From assembly GCA_030630095.1 (NCBI GenBank), contig DAOVNW010000012.1, positions 1 to 11,977 on the forward strand: DNA of 11,977 nt, written 5' to 3'. The translations under genes were made by a program, and so were the position numbers. Within the stretch, counting starts at the first letter, position 1, and each line of letters starts with the position of its first letter. Of the stretch, positions 1 to 6,058 are shown piece by piece. A model generated the notes under the pieces. It had not been told where the DNA came from. It saw only the letters and a program-made list of their open reading frames with translations, and did not search any database. Source of the stretch: Candidatus Omnitrophota bacterium (GTDB taxonomy: Bacteria > Omnitrophota > Gorgyraeia > JAGLLT01).

Positions 1-1
1 A

Positions 2-163
2 CCTGTAAACTGTACCTTTACCTAAGCCCGCTATGTTCGCGATCTCATCAACTTGGGTGCGGGCATATCCATTCTTAGAGAAAACATCGGATGCGACATC
101 AAGTATTTGTTTTTGCCTCATCCGGGTAAGTTCTTTTCTTTTAGTTTTGTTTATAATCTTCAT
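2..163 (-). CDS. TetR/AcrR-family transcriptional repressor, N-terminal part (runs off the window)
   Basis: Fifty-four codons are visible before the window ends, beginning MKIINKTKRKELTRMRQ. The segment ILDVASDVFSKNGYARTQ, followed by VDEIANIAGLGKGTVYR, is the classic TetR helix-turn-helix: helix 1 with an Ala/Phe pattern, then G-Y/F-x-x-T, then I-A-x-x-A-G-L/V-x-K-G-T-V-Y. TetR proteins are dimeric repressors whose C-terminal domain binds a small ligand; that half lies outside, so the ligand is unknown. The ATG at 161-163 is supported by an AAAGGAGG Shine-Dalgarno at 171-178, seven bases upstream. The gene has its own strong promoter and a palindrome at the start of transcription, consistent with autorepression. 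It is transcribed in the same direction as the receiver gene upstream, but from its own promoter. Confidence 0.9.
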   Translation of the reverse strand, partial: MKIINKTKRKELTRMRQKQILDVASDVFSKNGYARTQVDEIANIAGLGKGTVYR

Positions 164-182
164 CTCTCAACCTCCTTTAAGT

Positions 183-196
183 GGACTGACAAGTCC
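183..196. promoter_or_regulatory. candidate TetR-family operator
   Basis: GGACT-GACA-AGTCC is a perfect 5-bp inverted repeat. It lies immediately downstream of the predicted transcription start and before the Shine-Dalgarno, where a bound repressor would block its own gene. On the minus strand a second GGAC (197-200) directly precedes it. Dimeric TetR-family proteins usually bind short palindromes of about 14-20 bp. Binding itself is inferred. Confidence 0.5.
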
Positions 197-206
197 GTCC
201 GTTATA

Positions 207-235
207 AATATACACTATATTTTAAGAATTGTCAA
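207..235 (-). promoter_or_regulatory. sigma-70 promoter of the TetR-family gene
   Basis: On the minus strand TTGACA (230-235) and TATATT (207-212) are separated by exactly 17 bases. This is a perfect -35 and a 5/6 -10. The expected start is near position 200, leaving a leader of about 37 bases before the ATG. Confidence 0.8.
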
Positions 236-285
236 GGAAACCTTGGGGTGGGGGGGATTAGCGGGGCCTAAATATTAATTTATAC

Positions 286-397
286 TTAAATCACTCTCTT
301 TATTTTCTTTATCAAATCATTTATATCGTAAGATTTTTTTATAAAAACTATCGCGCCGGATGCAAAGCTTTCCTTCTCAAAACTGTTTAGCTTCTTA
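286..397 (-). pseudogene. C-terminal remnant of a second CheY-like receiver domain
   Basis: Directly after the stop of the complete receiver gene, another frame stays open to a TAA at 286-288. It translates as KKLNSFEKESFASGAIVF, then IKKSYDINDLIKKIKRVI. The pattern A/S-GA-x-x-F-I-x-K-x-x-D-x-x-x-L-x-x-x-I is the beta5-alpha5 end of receiver domains, with the conserved Lys but Ser in place of the usual following Pro. There is no Asp pocket, no credible start and no ribosome site, so this is probably the tail of a decayed tandem paralogue. The exact left border is unclear because the frame overlaps the end of the intact gene. Confidence 0.5.
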
Positions 398-769
398 ACT
401 GATGTTTTTCTCAACGCAGCTGATAAGATCTTCTTTGCTTACAGGTTTAGCTATAATAGGGCAGCCTCCTATAACACTGCCTTGAGTTTTTGCTTCTTCT
501 CTCGTTAGAGCCGCGGTCAAAAATATAAGCGGGGTATCTTTAAGGCTTTCATTATCTTTTATCTGGGCCGCCACAGCAGAGCCTTCCATATCAGGCATTA
601 CTATGTCAAGCAATATCAAGTTGGGCTTCATCGCCCTTGCTACAACAAAACCATTCGCGCCTTTATTTTCTATTGTAACTTCATATTTCTCCGTCGCCTC
701 AAGAGCCATTTTTACTACGTCAGTAAAATCTTTTTCATTATCAATAAGCAATATCTTTTTTTTATCCAT
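395..769 (-). CDS. stand-alone CheY-like response regulator receiver protein
   Basis: A 124-residue protein consisting only of a receiver domain. The phospho-acceptor is Asp55 in LILLDIVMPD. The acidic pocket is Asp10 with Asn11/Glu12 in LLIDNEKD. The switch Thr is Thr85 in FLTA, and the conserved Lys108-Pro109 sits in IIAKPVSKEDL. No output domain follows, so it must signal by protein contact, as CheY or Spo0F do, or relay phosphate. No kinase gene lies beside it. The ATG at 767-769 follows a GGGAGGAAT Shine-Dalgarno (776-784). It has its own strong promoter and a leader with two palindromes. The acyl-CoA ligase lies upstream in the same direction, and a receiver remnant follows. The partner kinase and pathway cannot be deduced. 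Confidence 0.92.
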   Translation of the reverse strand: MDKKKILLIDNEKDFTDVVKMALEATEKYEVTIENKGANGFVVARAMKPNLILLDIVMPDMEGSAVAAQIKDNESLKDTPLIFLTAALTREEAKTQGSVIGGCPIIAKPVSKEDLISCVEKNIS

Positions 770-826
770 TGCTTTATTCCTCCCTTATTTTTTTGATAAT
801 ACCCGCTTTGGCTTTCAGATTAAATT

Positions 827-860
827 CTTTCGCGAAAGTTTTAACAGGCCATTTAGGCCT
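827..860. promoter_or_regulatory. two palindromes in the receiver-gene leader (candidate operator or RNA hairpin)
   Basis: CTTTCGCGAAAG (827-838) is a perfect 12-bp palindrome. Next to it AGGCC-ATTTA-GGCCT (846-860) is a perfect 5-bp inverted repeat with a 5-base loop. Both lie between the predicted transcription start (about 863) and the Shine-Dalgarno. They could be a regulator site and/or leader hairpins. No known consensus was recognised. Confidence 0.4.
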
Positions 861-869
861 ATTATTTAA

Positions 870-898
870 AGTATATGCTACTAATATCGTTATGTCAA
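870..898 (-). promoter_or_regulatory. sigma-70 promoter of the receiver gene
   Basis: TTGACA (893-898) and TATACT (870-875) on the minus strand are 17 bases apart, near-consensus. It sits just after the stop of the acyl-CoA ligase, so the receiver gene need not depend on read-through. The leader is about 95 bases. Confidence 0.75.
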
Positions 899-922
899 TA
901 TGCCGAAGCAAAAAGATACCGC

Positions 923-2638
923 CTATTTAATCCTCTTAAGCAACCCGCCAATCTCTTTATTGTATTTTTCTAACACCCTGTGCCTTCTTATCTTCAGCGT
1001 ATTGGTAAGCAAATCTTCTTCCATAGTAAACTCGGGTAGTATCAGATGCCGGGCGGGCCGCTGGTATGTCTCGAAATCATGGGTCGCCTGCCGGATATCC
1101 TGAGCAATAATCTTGTCAATCTCTTCAGCAGTTTTCCCTTTTAGTAAATCCTGATTAATATTTACAAGAACGGACGAACGCGCGCACCCTTCTCCAATAA
1201 TCATGGCCTGAAGGATATAGGGTGAAGTCTTTATCTGCTCTTCAATAAACTCCGGATAAAATTTCTCTCCCCCCTTCAGGCACAATAAATTCTTTTTCCG
1301 CCCAAATAAAATAAGGTAACCTTCTTCATTAATATAGCCCATATCTCCCGTATAAAGCCATCCATCTTTTAATGCCCTGGAGGTCTCCTCCTTCATACCC
1401 CAGTACCCTGCCATAACACACTTTCCCTTAACCAAAAGCTCTCCTTTAAACTTTTTATCCTTCTTTCCGCTTTCATCCTCAAAAGTATAATCACCACCGT
1501 ACTCTTCTGTCATCCACGAAAGCATTTTTCCGGAGGTACCTACCGCGAAATCATGAGGCGCGTTAATGCTAATGACGGGAGAAGCCTCGGTTAACCCATA
1601 CCCCTGATATATGGGAATGTCAATACTCAGGAAAAACTTCTCCAGAGAAATATCCAGCGGCGCGGCGCCGCCAATGAAGTATCTTATGCGTCCCCCAAAA
1701 CCCTCTTTTATTTTTTTTAAAATAACTTTTCGCGTAAGGTGATACATTATTATTTCCAGCGGGCCTCTTTTTTTTGCCGGCGTAAGATGATATTTTAAAG
1801 CTGTTTTTTGGGCAAACTTAAAAATCTTTTGCTCTAACGGTGATTTTTTCTTTACAGAACCTTCGATGCCCTTCTTTATCATCTCCGCTATCCTGGGTAC
1901 GCTCAAAATGATTGTCGGGCCAAACAAAGCAATGTCTTTCATAAATGTTGCCTTGTTCCTGGGAATATATATCTTCCCGCCCGTGTGCATCATAGTAAAA
2001 ATCTCGGCCGTAATCGCGAAAGAGTGCCAGTAAGGCAAAACAGACATCACCGCGTCGGTTTTTTTCTTTCCAATGTAATCACCACCCACAGCCGCGTTAA
2101 AGGCTACGTTTTGGTGGCTAAGAATAACTCCTTTGGGATTTCCCATCGAACCTGAAGTGTATATTAAAAAAGCTGTATCTTCGGGCTTTACCTTCAAGGC
2201 AAAGCTTTCCTTATTAACTTCAGATAAGCTTATCCCCTTCCATGATGAAAAATCATAAGTGGTTATCTCTAAAGGAGCCAGGCATCCCTCAATTCGCTTT
2301 TTCAGATTTTCAGAGCAAAGAATCATCTTTGCCCCTGAATTACCTAAAATAAAGGAAAGCTCTCTCGGCTGAAGTGTTTCACAAATAGGTACGGCAATGC
2401 CGCCGTTTAACCAAATGGCGAAAAAAACGGCGATGGTCTCCGGGCACTTCTCAGCAATAACAGCTACGCGGTCTTGTGAAATAATGCCTTTATCTTTAAG
2501 AAAAGAGGCAATGCCAAAAACCCTTTCGCGGAACTCCCGGCAGCTAATCTCGCGAACCGCGTCCTTTTCATATCCTTTAATCAGGATATCATCGCTCTCG
2601 GGAATCTGTTCAAAAAACTCCAATAACCGCTCTCTCAT
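923..2638 (-). CDS. long-chain fatty-acid--CoA ligase / AMP-forming acyl-activating enzyme
   Basis: A 571-residue member of the ANL (adenylate-forming) superfamily, which activates a carboxylic acid to acyl-AMP and transfers it to CoA. Visible motifs are the P-loop YTSGSMGNPKG (160-170), YGLTEA (347-352), YTGD (429-432) binding the ribose, the hinge GRKKN (446-450), and the catalytic C-terminal Lys549 in TNTLKIRR. The TLKIRR form and the KGGEKFYPE segment after the hinge resemble FadD15-type long-chain acyl-CoA synthetases rather than acetyl-CoA synthetases. Acyl transfer to a carrier protein is an alternative. I chose the ATG at 2636-2638 because AGGGAGAAGG lies just ahead of it; an in-frame GTG at 2659 overlaps that Shine-Dalgarno. 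No membrane segment is evident. It has its own promoter, and no other lipid gene is nearby, so the substrate is unknown. Confidence 0.9.
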   Translation of the reverse strand: MRERLLEFFEQIPESDDILIKGYEKDAVREISCREFRERVFGIASFLKDKGIISQDRVAVIAEKCPETIAVFFAIWLNGGIAVPICETLQPRELSFILGNSGAKMILCSENLKKRIEGCLAPLEITTYDFSSWKGISLSEVNKESFALKVKPEDTAFLIYTSGSMGNPKGVILSHQNVAFNAAVGGDYIGKKKTDAVMSVLPYWHSFAITAEIFTMMHTGGKIYIPRNKATFMKDIALFGPTIILSVPRIAEMIKKGIEGSVKKKSPLEQKIFKFAQKTALKYHLTPAKKRGPLEIIMYHLTRKVILKKIKEGFGGRIRYFIGGAAPLDISLEKFFLSIDIPIYQGYGLTEASPVISINAPHDFAVGTSGKMLSWMTEEYGGDYTFEDESGKKDKKFKGELLVKGKCVMAGYWGMKEETSRALKDGWLYTGDMGYINEEGYLILFGRKKNLLCLKGGEKFYPEFIEEQIKTSPYILQAMIIGEGCARSSVLVNINQDLLKGKTAEEIDKIIAQDIRQATHDFETYQRPARHLILPEFTMEEDLLTNTLKIRRHRVLEKYNKEIGGLLKRIK

Positions 2639-2713
2639 AATAGCACCTTCTCCCTTCACCGCGGCTCCGCCGCCGAAAACCGCGATAAAAACATTAAATC
2701 TCTGATAAGTTTA

Positions 2714-2742
2714 TTTATACCAAAAATCAGCACAAAAAGCAA
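2714..2742 (-). promoter_or_regulatory. putative promoter of the acyl-CoA ligase gene
   Basis: On the minus strand TTGCTT (2737-2742) and TATAAA (2714-2719) are 17 bases apart, and a TG one base before the -10 makes it an extended -10. The -35 is poor. The leader would be about 70 bases and contains a GC-rich hairpin (GCGGC-GGA-GCCGC) shortly before the Shine-Dalgarno. Confidence 0.45.
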
Positions 2743-2749
2743 TTGAATT

Positions 2750-2776
2750 AAAAATGAGAAAGTTCCGCTATTTCTC
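2750..2776 (-). terminator. weak terminator-like hairpin downstream of the 60-residue gene
   Basis: On the minus strand GAGAAA and TTTCTC form a 6-bp stem around a 9-base loop, followed by ATTTTT. The stem is AT-rich and the loop large, so termination is doubtful. Its position between the small genes and the ligase promoter is where a terminator would be expected. Confidence 0.25.
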
Positions 2777-2958
2777 TAAAGTAGAATGTGAATTGGGCTG
2801 ACTAGGAGAAATGATTGCTGCCGGAGGGCCAAGAAAAACTGATTCGGGCGACATTATCCAGACTACGTTTTAATGCGGTGGATCTTACGCCACCGGCAAA
2901 AATAAACGCGACTCATGGCTGGGAAAAATGATTTGGTATTATTGGGGGTGACTAAATT

Positions 2959-3141
2959 TTAACTAACACTGTAGTAAAAAGACTCATCCGGGGCAGGTTC
3001 AGTAAGTTCACTCTTTTCACGAATGCGAATAAATGAAAGTGAACTCTTTTCAATCTTAGCATATTTACCTTCTTTAGTTTTCTGCAAGAAATTAAGAAGG
3101 CTCTCTTCATTACTTCTTTTAAGATTTTTGTCTTTTTTCAT
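2959..3141 (-). CDS. small hypothetical protein, 60 residues
   Basis: Unrecognised. The protein is short, charged and soluble-looking: a Lys-rich start (MKKDKNLKRSNEE), a probable helix (SLLNFLQKTKEGKYAKI), a strand-like SLSFIRIRE, then an acidic tail (ELTEPAPDESFYYSVS). There is no signal peptide, membrane segment or Cys motif. The ATG at 3139-3141 is preceded by AAAGG plus purine-rich GAGAG, a modest ribosome site. A near-consensus promoter lies only 17 bases upstream, inside the 3' end of the preceding gene, so the transcript would have a very short leader. Ribosome site, promoter and an open frame in the local direction support a real gene. Its function is unknown. Confidence 0.55.
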   Translation of the reverse strand: MKKDKNLKRSNEESLLNFLQKTKEGKYAKIEKSSLSFIRIREKSELTEPAPDESFYYSVS

Positions 3142-3158
3142 CTCTCTGCCTTTTTTTG

Positions 3159-3187
3159 ATTATACCTTATCTTAGCTCAAGAATCAA
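3159..3187 (-). promoter_or_regulatory. putative promoter of the 60-residue gene
   Basis: TTGATT (3182-3187) and a perfect TATAAT (3159-3164) on the minus strand are 17 bases apart. The -35 overlaps the last codons of the upstream gene. Transcription would start about 11 bases before the ATG. Confidence 0.5.
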
Positions 3188-3593
3188 GCACCTTTAATCC
3201 AGCCTTAATCTCTATCTCATTACGTATACCACCTAGATCCATCTCATAACCACAATCGCAGGTGAGTTTATTGTCCTTAGGAAAAGGTACAAATCCTTTA
3301 GACTGAAAATCCTTGTCTATTTGTGGGTTATTAACCAGTTTCGCATAAATTTTATGACCCTTCCCGCACTGTAAACACTTTTGTTCTAATTCCGCAACCT
3401 CTGGATGTTTTACATTTTTAGGCAATTGAGGAGTCGTTTGCACGGGGACAGCGGATTTAAATATTTTCTCTTTTTCGGTTGCGAATATTTTATACGTATT
3501 TGTCGTTCCAAATAGCAGTCTACAGACGGCTTGAATACGATAAATAATATCTTTTAATTCTATATCATTATCAATCTCCGTTAACGGAAGCAT
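3177..3593 (-). CDS. hypothetical protein with a zinc-ribbon-like Cys pattern, possibly truncated
   Basis: Unrecognised; 138 residues from the ATG at 3591-3593. The frame stays open to a TTG at 3620, right after a stop codon. Neither start has a Shine-Dalgarno, which is unusual here and suggests a remnant of a longer protein or translation coupled to phoU, whose stop is at 3633. Counting from the TTG, the N-terminal half has a helical segment (DIELKDIIYRIQAVCRLLF). The C-terminal half carries CLQC (82-85) and CDC (121-123), a CX2C...CXC arrangement that could bind a metal. There is no signal peptide or membrane segment. It follows phoU but nothing in it points to phosphate metabolism, so shared transcription may be incidental. 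Confidence 0.5.
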   Translation of the reverse strand: MLPLTEIDNDIELKDIIYRIQAVCRLLFGTTNTYKIFATEKEKIFKSAVPVQTTPQLPKNVKHPEVAELEQKCLQCGKGHKIYAKLVNNPQIDKDFQSKGFVPFPKDNKLTCDCGYEMDLGGIRNEIEIKAGLKVLDS

Positions 3594-3632
3594 GTAAGGC
3601 GGGTTAATTGAAAGGAGCAATTATTGCACTTT

Positions 3633-4295
3633 TTATTGATCTTCTAAGTGGTGTTTTATGTTTTTACCTTTTAAGAAGTATATAACGTCTTCGGAGATAT
3701 TGGTAGCGTGATCCGCTATGCGCTCCAAATGCCTTCCTACCAGAATAAGCTCCACCGCTCTGGTAATTGTTTTAGGGTCTTCTATCATATAGGTAAGAAG
3801 TTCCCTGAATATCTGATTATTTAAACTGTCTACCTCATCGTCTCTCCTGCAGACATCCCCGGCCAGAGCGTCATCTTTATTAACCAAAGCGTCAATGGCA
3901 TCTTTTACCATTTTTTGCGCTAACAAACCCATGCGGGGTATATCTATTAAAGGCTTAAGTAGCGGCTCTTTAATTACCTCCCGCGCGCGCTCGGCAATAT
4001 TAACCGCCTGATCACCTATGCGTTCAAGTTCATTATTAATCTTCATCGCCGAGCAGACAAACCTCAAGTCAACCGCCGCCGGCTGATAAAGGGCTAAAAG
4101 CTTGAGGCATAACTCATCTATTTCAATCTCCAGCATATTTATCACCTCATCGCTTTTAATAACTTCCTCCACCAACTCAGCCTTACGTTCCACCAGAGCC
4201 TTTACCGAACGGCTGATAGCCTCTTCAACAAGAGCGCTCATCTTTAATAACTGGCTTTTTAACCCGCTCAACTCCTCATCAAAATGTCTTTCCAT
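3633..4295 (-). CDS. phoU: phosphate signalling/transport accessory protein PhoU
   Basis: A 220-residue all-helical cytoplasmic protein, the normal PhoU length. It has two PhoU repeats, each with the metal-binding signature E-x3-D-x3-N-x2-E: ERIGDQAVNIAE (91-102) and ERIADHATNISE (191-202). The N-terminal HFDEELSGLKSQLLKM is also typical. PhoU couples the Pst transporter to PhoR and lowers the Pho response when phosphate is plentiful. The start is the ATG at 4293-4295, because AAGGAGG lies six bases upstream. A further in-frame start at 4322 would put nine extra residues over the Shine-Dalgarno and a tandem repeat. It follows pstB by 59 bases, the last core gene of the pst operon. Confidence 0.96.
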   Translation of the reverse strand: MERHFDEELSGLKSQLLKMSALVEEAISRSVKALVERKAELVEEVIKSDEVINMLEIEIDELCLKLLALYQPAAVDLRFVCSAMKINNELERIGDQAVNIAERAREVIKEPLLKPLIDIPRMGLLAQKMVKDAIDALVNKDDALAGDVCRRDDEVDSLNNQIFRELLTYMIEDPKTITRAVELILVGRHLERIADHATNISEDVIYFLKGKNIKHHLEDQ

Positions 4296-4333
4296 ATTAT
4301 GCCTCCTTAATCCTAATTGCATTTTACATTTTT

Positions 4334-4353
4334 CGCTTTACGCTTTACGCTTC
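4334..4353. repeat. heptanucleotide tandem repeat between pstB and phoU
   Basis: CGCTTTA (plus strand) occurs twice in tandem (4334-4347), followed by a partial third copy (CGCTTC, 4348-4353). It begins right after the pstB stop codon. The 7-bp unit matches the unit length of the repeat at the other end of pstB. Confidence 0.6.
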
Positions 4354-4354
4354 C

Positions 4355-5173
4355 TCATCCAAATCTTCCCGTAATATAATCCTCGGTAACTTTTTTAGAG
4401 GGCGTAGTAAATATTTTATCTGTCTTATCAAATTCTATCAACTCACCCAGCATAAGAAAGGCGCAGAAATCAGAAATTCTGGCCGCCTGCTGCATATTGT
4501 GCGTTACAATAACAATCGTATATTTTTCCTTTAGCTCCTGAATTAACTCTTCAATCCTCGCTGTAGCGACCGGGTCCAAGGCAGAACAAGGCTCATCAAA
4601 TAAAACCACCTCCGGCTCCACCGCCAGAGCGCGCGCGATACATAAACGCTGCTGCTGTCCGCCCGATAGATCAAGGGCCGAATCACCCAGCCTGTCTTTC
4701 ACCTCATCCCACAAAGCGGCGTCTTTTAAGGACTGCTCAATCCTTTCGGCAATCTCCTTTTTTCTAAGAAACCCGTTAATCTTAAGCCCATAGGCAACAT
4801 TTTCAAATATGCTTTTTGGGAATGGGTTTGATCTCTGAAAAACCATCCCGACCATTCTTCTTATCGTTACTACATCTACATCCTCATCATAAATATTTTC
4901 CCCATCTAATAAAATTTCTCCCTTAACCTTCACCCCGGGGATAATATCGTTCATCCGGTTAACAGCTCTGATTAATGTAGACTTACCGCATCCCGACGGC
5001 CCAATAATAGCTGTAACTTTATTTTTCTCAATATCAAGGCTTACGTCTTTTACCGCCCGAGTATTCGCGTACCAAATATTTAAATCACGAATAGAAATTC
5101 GAATATCTTTTTCAATTTTTTCTTCTTTTTCATTTTTAATTTTGAATTTTGAATTTTGAATTTCTATCACCAC
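4355..5173 (-). CDS. pstB: phosphate ABC transporter ATPase PstB
   Basis: The 272-residue nucleotide-binding subunit that powers phosphate import through PstC-PstA. Motifs appear in order: Walker A GPSGCGKST (58-66), Q-loop Gln113 in MVFQRSNPFP (typical of PstB), signature LSGGQQQRL (169-177), Walker B VVLFDEP (189-195), D-loop SALD (197-200) and H-loop His225. The conserved fold starts near residue 26 (RISIRDLNIWY). The first 25 residues are Lys/Glu/Asn-rich and partly encoded by a heptamer tandem repeat, an unusual extension. A GTG start at 5171-5173, or the next GTG, follows AGGAGGAGG and overlaps the pstA stop, implying translational coupling. Confidence 0.97.
   Translation of the reverse strand: MVIEIQNSKFKIKNEKEEKIEKDIRISIRDLNIWYANTRAVKDVSLDIEKNKVTAIIGPSGCGKSTLIRAVNRMNDIIPGVKVKGEILLDGENIYDEDVDVVTIRRMVGMVFQRSNPFPKSIFENVAYGLKINGFLRKKEIAERIEQSLKDAALWDEVKDRLGDSALDLSGGQQQRLCIARALAVEPEVVLFDEPCSALDPVATARIEELIQELKEKYTIVIVTHNMQQAARISDFCAFLMLGELIEFDKTDKIFTTPSKKVTEDYITGRFG
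5138..5163. repeat. heptanucleotide tandem repeat in the 5' end of pstB
   Basis: AATTTTG (plus strand) is repeated three times plus AATTT, 3.7 copies in all. Read on the minus strand, it encodes part of the non-conserved PstB N-terminus (EIQNSKFKIK). Because the unit is 7 bp, a copy gain or loss would shift the frame. Confidence 0.75.
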
Positions 5174-6021
5174 TTCTTCCTCCTCCTAAATCGATTACGT
5201 ATAATAATAGCGATTAAGTCTATGCCTAAAACCAAAGAGACTAAAACCAACGCCGCGCCATAAGCAATGGGTATCTGAGCCTCAGGATGCGTGCCTTCAG
5301 TCATAAGGGCGTAGATATGATAAGGCAGGGCCTGTACCTCGCTAAAAACTGAACGAGGAAGCCTCACGGAATAAAAGGTAACAGCGGTAAAAAGAATGGG
5401 GGCCGTCTCGCCGGCAGCCCTGCCAATGCCCAATATTGAACCGGTTAACATCCCCGAAACAGCGTTAGGAAGCACTACTTTACTGATAGTCTGCCATTTG
5501 GTCGCCCCCAGAGCCAAAGAAGCCTCGCGAAAAGACCGGGGAACAACCATCAGGGCTTCTTCACTGGCACGTATAATTGTCGGTAGAATTAATATTCCAA
5601 GAGTAAGGCCGCCTGAAAGAATAGAAATACCAAAACCGCAAAATTTAACAAAAACCGCCAGGCCAAAAAGTCCAAAGACAACGGACGGAACGCCGGCAAG
5701 GTTATTTATTCCAATACGGATTATTCTCACCAACCGCCCTTGCTTCGCGTACTCGGTTAAATATATCGCCGCCGCCACTCCCAGAGGCAGAGCAAAACAA
5801 ATCGCGCAAATAGTCAGATAAAATGTGCCTAATATCGCCGGTAAAATGCCTCCCGCGGTCATCCCCGATCGGGGCATTTGAGTTAAAAACTCCCAGTTAA
5901 TCACCTTTATTCCTCTGACAGCGACAAAATAGAGAATAGTAAAAAGCGCTAAAAGAACAATTACGGCGGCTAATTTTAAAACTCCAAAACCTATAAACTC
6001 TTTGGTTTTTCTTATATCCAC
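5167..6021 (-). CDS. pstA: phosphate ABC transporter permease PstA
   Basis: A 284-residue integral membrane protein, of normal PstA length, with about six hydrophobic segments. The first spans residues 11-35 and the last about 253-275. The EAA loop, which docks the ATPase, is REASLALGATKWQTI followed by LGIGRAAGETAPI (166-208). NNLAGVPSVVFGLFGLAVF (106-124) is a hallmark of Pst permeases. With PstC it forms the inner-membrane phosphate channel. The start is a GTG (6019-6021) with AAAGG six bases before it; an overlapping out-of-frame ATG should not be mistaken for the start. It follows pstC by 37 bases and overlaps pstB. Confidence 0.96.
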   Translation of the reverse strand: MDIRKTKEFIGFGVLKLAAVIVLLALFTILYFVAVRGIKVINWEFLTQMPRSGMTAGGILPAILGTFYLTICAICFALPLGVAAAIYLTEYAKQGRLVRIIRIGINNLAGVPSVVFGLFGLAVFVKFCGFGISILSGGLTLGILILPTIIRASEEALMVVPRSFREASLALGATKWQTISKVVLPNAVSGMLTGSILGIGRAAGETAPILFTAVTFYSVRLPRSVFSEVQALPYHIYALMTEGTHPEAQIPIAYGAALVLVSLVLGIDLIAIIIRNRFRRRKKW

Positions 6022-6058
6022 ATTACACCTTTCTCATGTCCGCCCCAAGGCGCTGGTT

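Larger units (their letters stand above)
2660..2958. other. 300-bp intergenic region with no recognisable gene
   Basis: I find no supported coding sequence on either strand. The longest same-frame stretch on the plus strand, starting at the ATG at 2754, has TGA and TAA stops at the chance rate. Apart from the ligase promoter, it holds an inverted repeat CGGTGG/CCACCG (2876-2895, 8-base loop) and an AT-rich inverted repeat GAGAAA/TTTCTC (2756-2776). It could be a decayed gene or a dispersed repeat, but neither can be shown from this window. Confidence 0.5.

Noticed and set aside
779..920. Minus-strand frame ending ...KAKAGIIKKIREE just before the receiver gene
   Set aside because: Only a TTG could start it, without a ribosome site, and the frame runs through a near-perfect promoter.
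2754..2948. Plus-strand reading MRKFRYFSKVECELG... as a decayed gene
   Set aside because: Three stops in about 65 codons is the chance rate, and no family was recognised, so it is not evidence for a pseudogene.
5396..5821. Plus-strand open frame of 141 codons opposite pstA
   Set aside because: It is a mirror frame of a well-supported permease gene with no ribosome site or recognisable domain.
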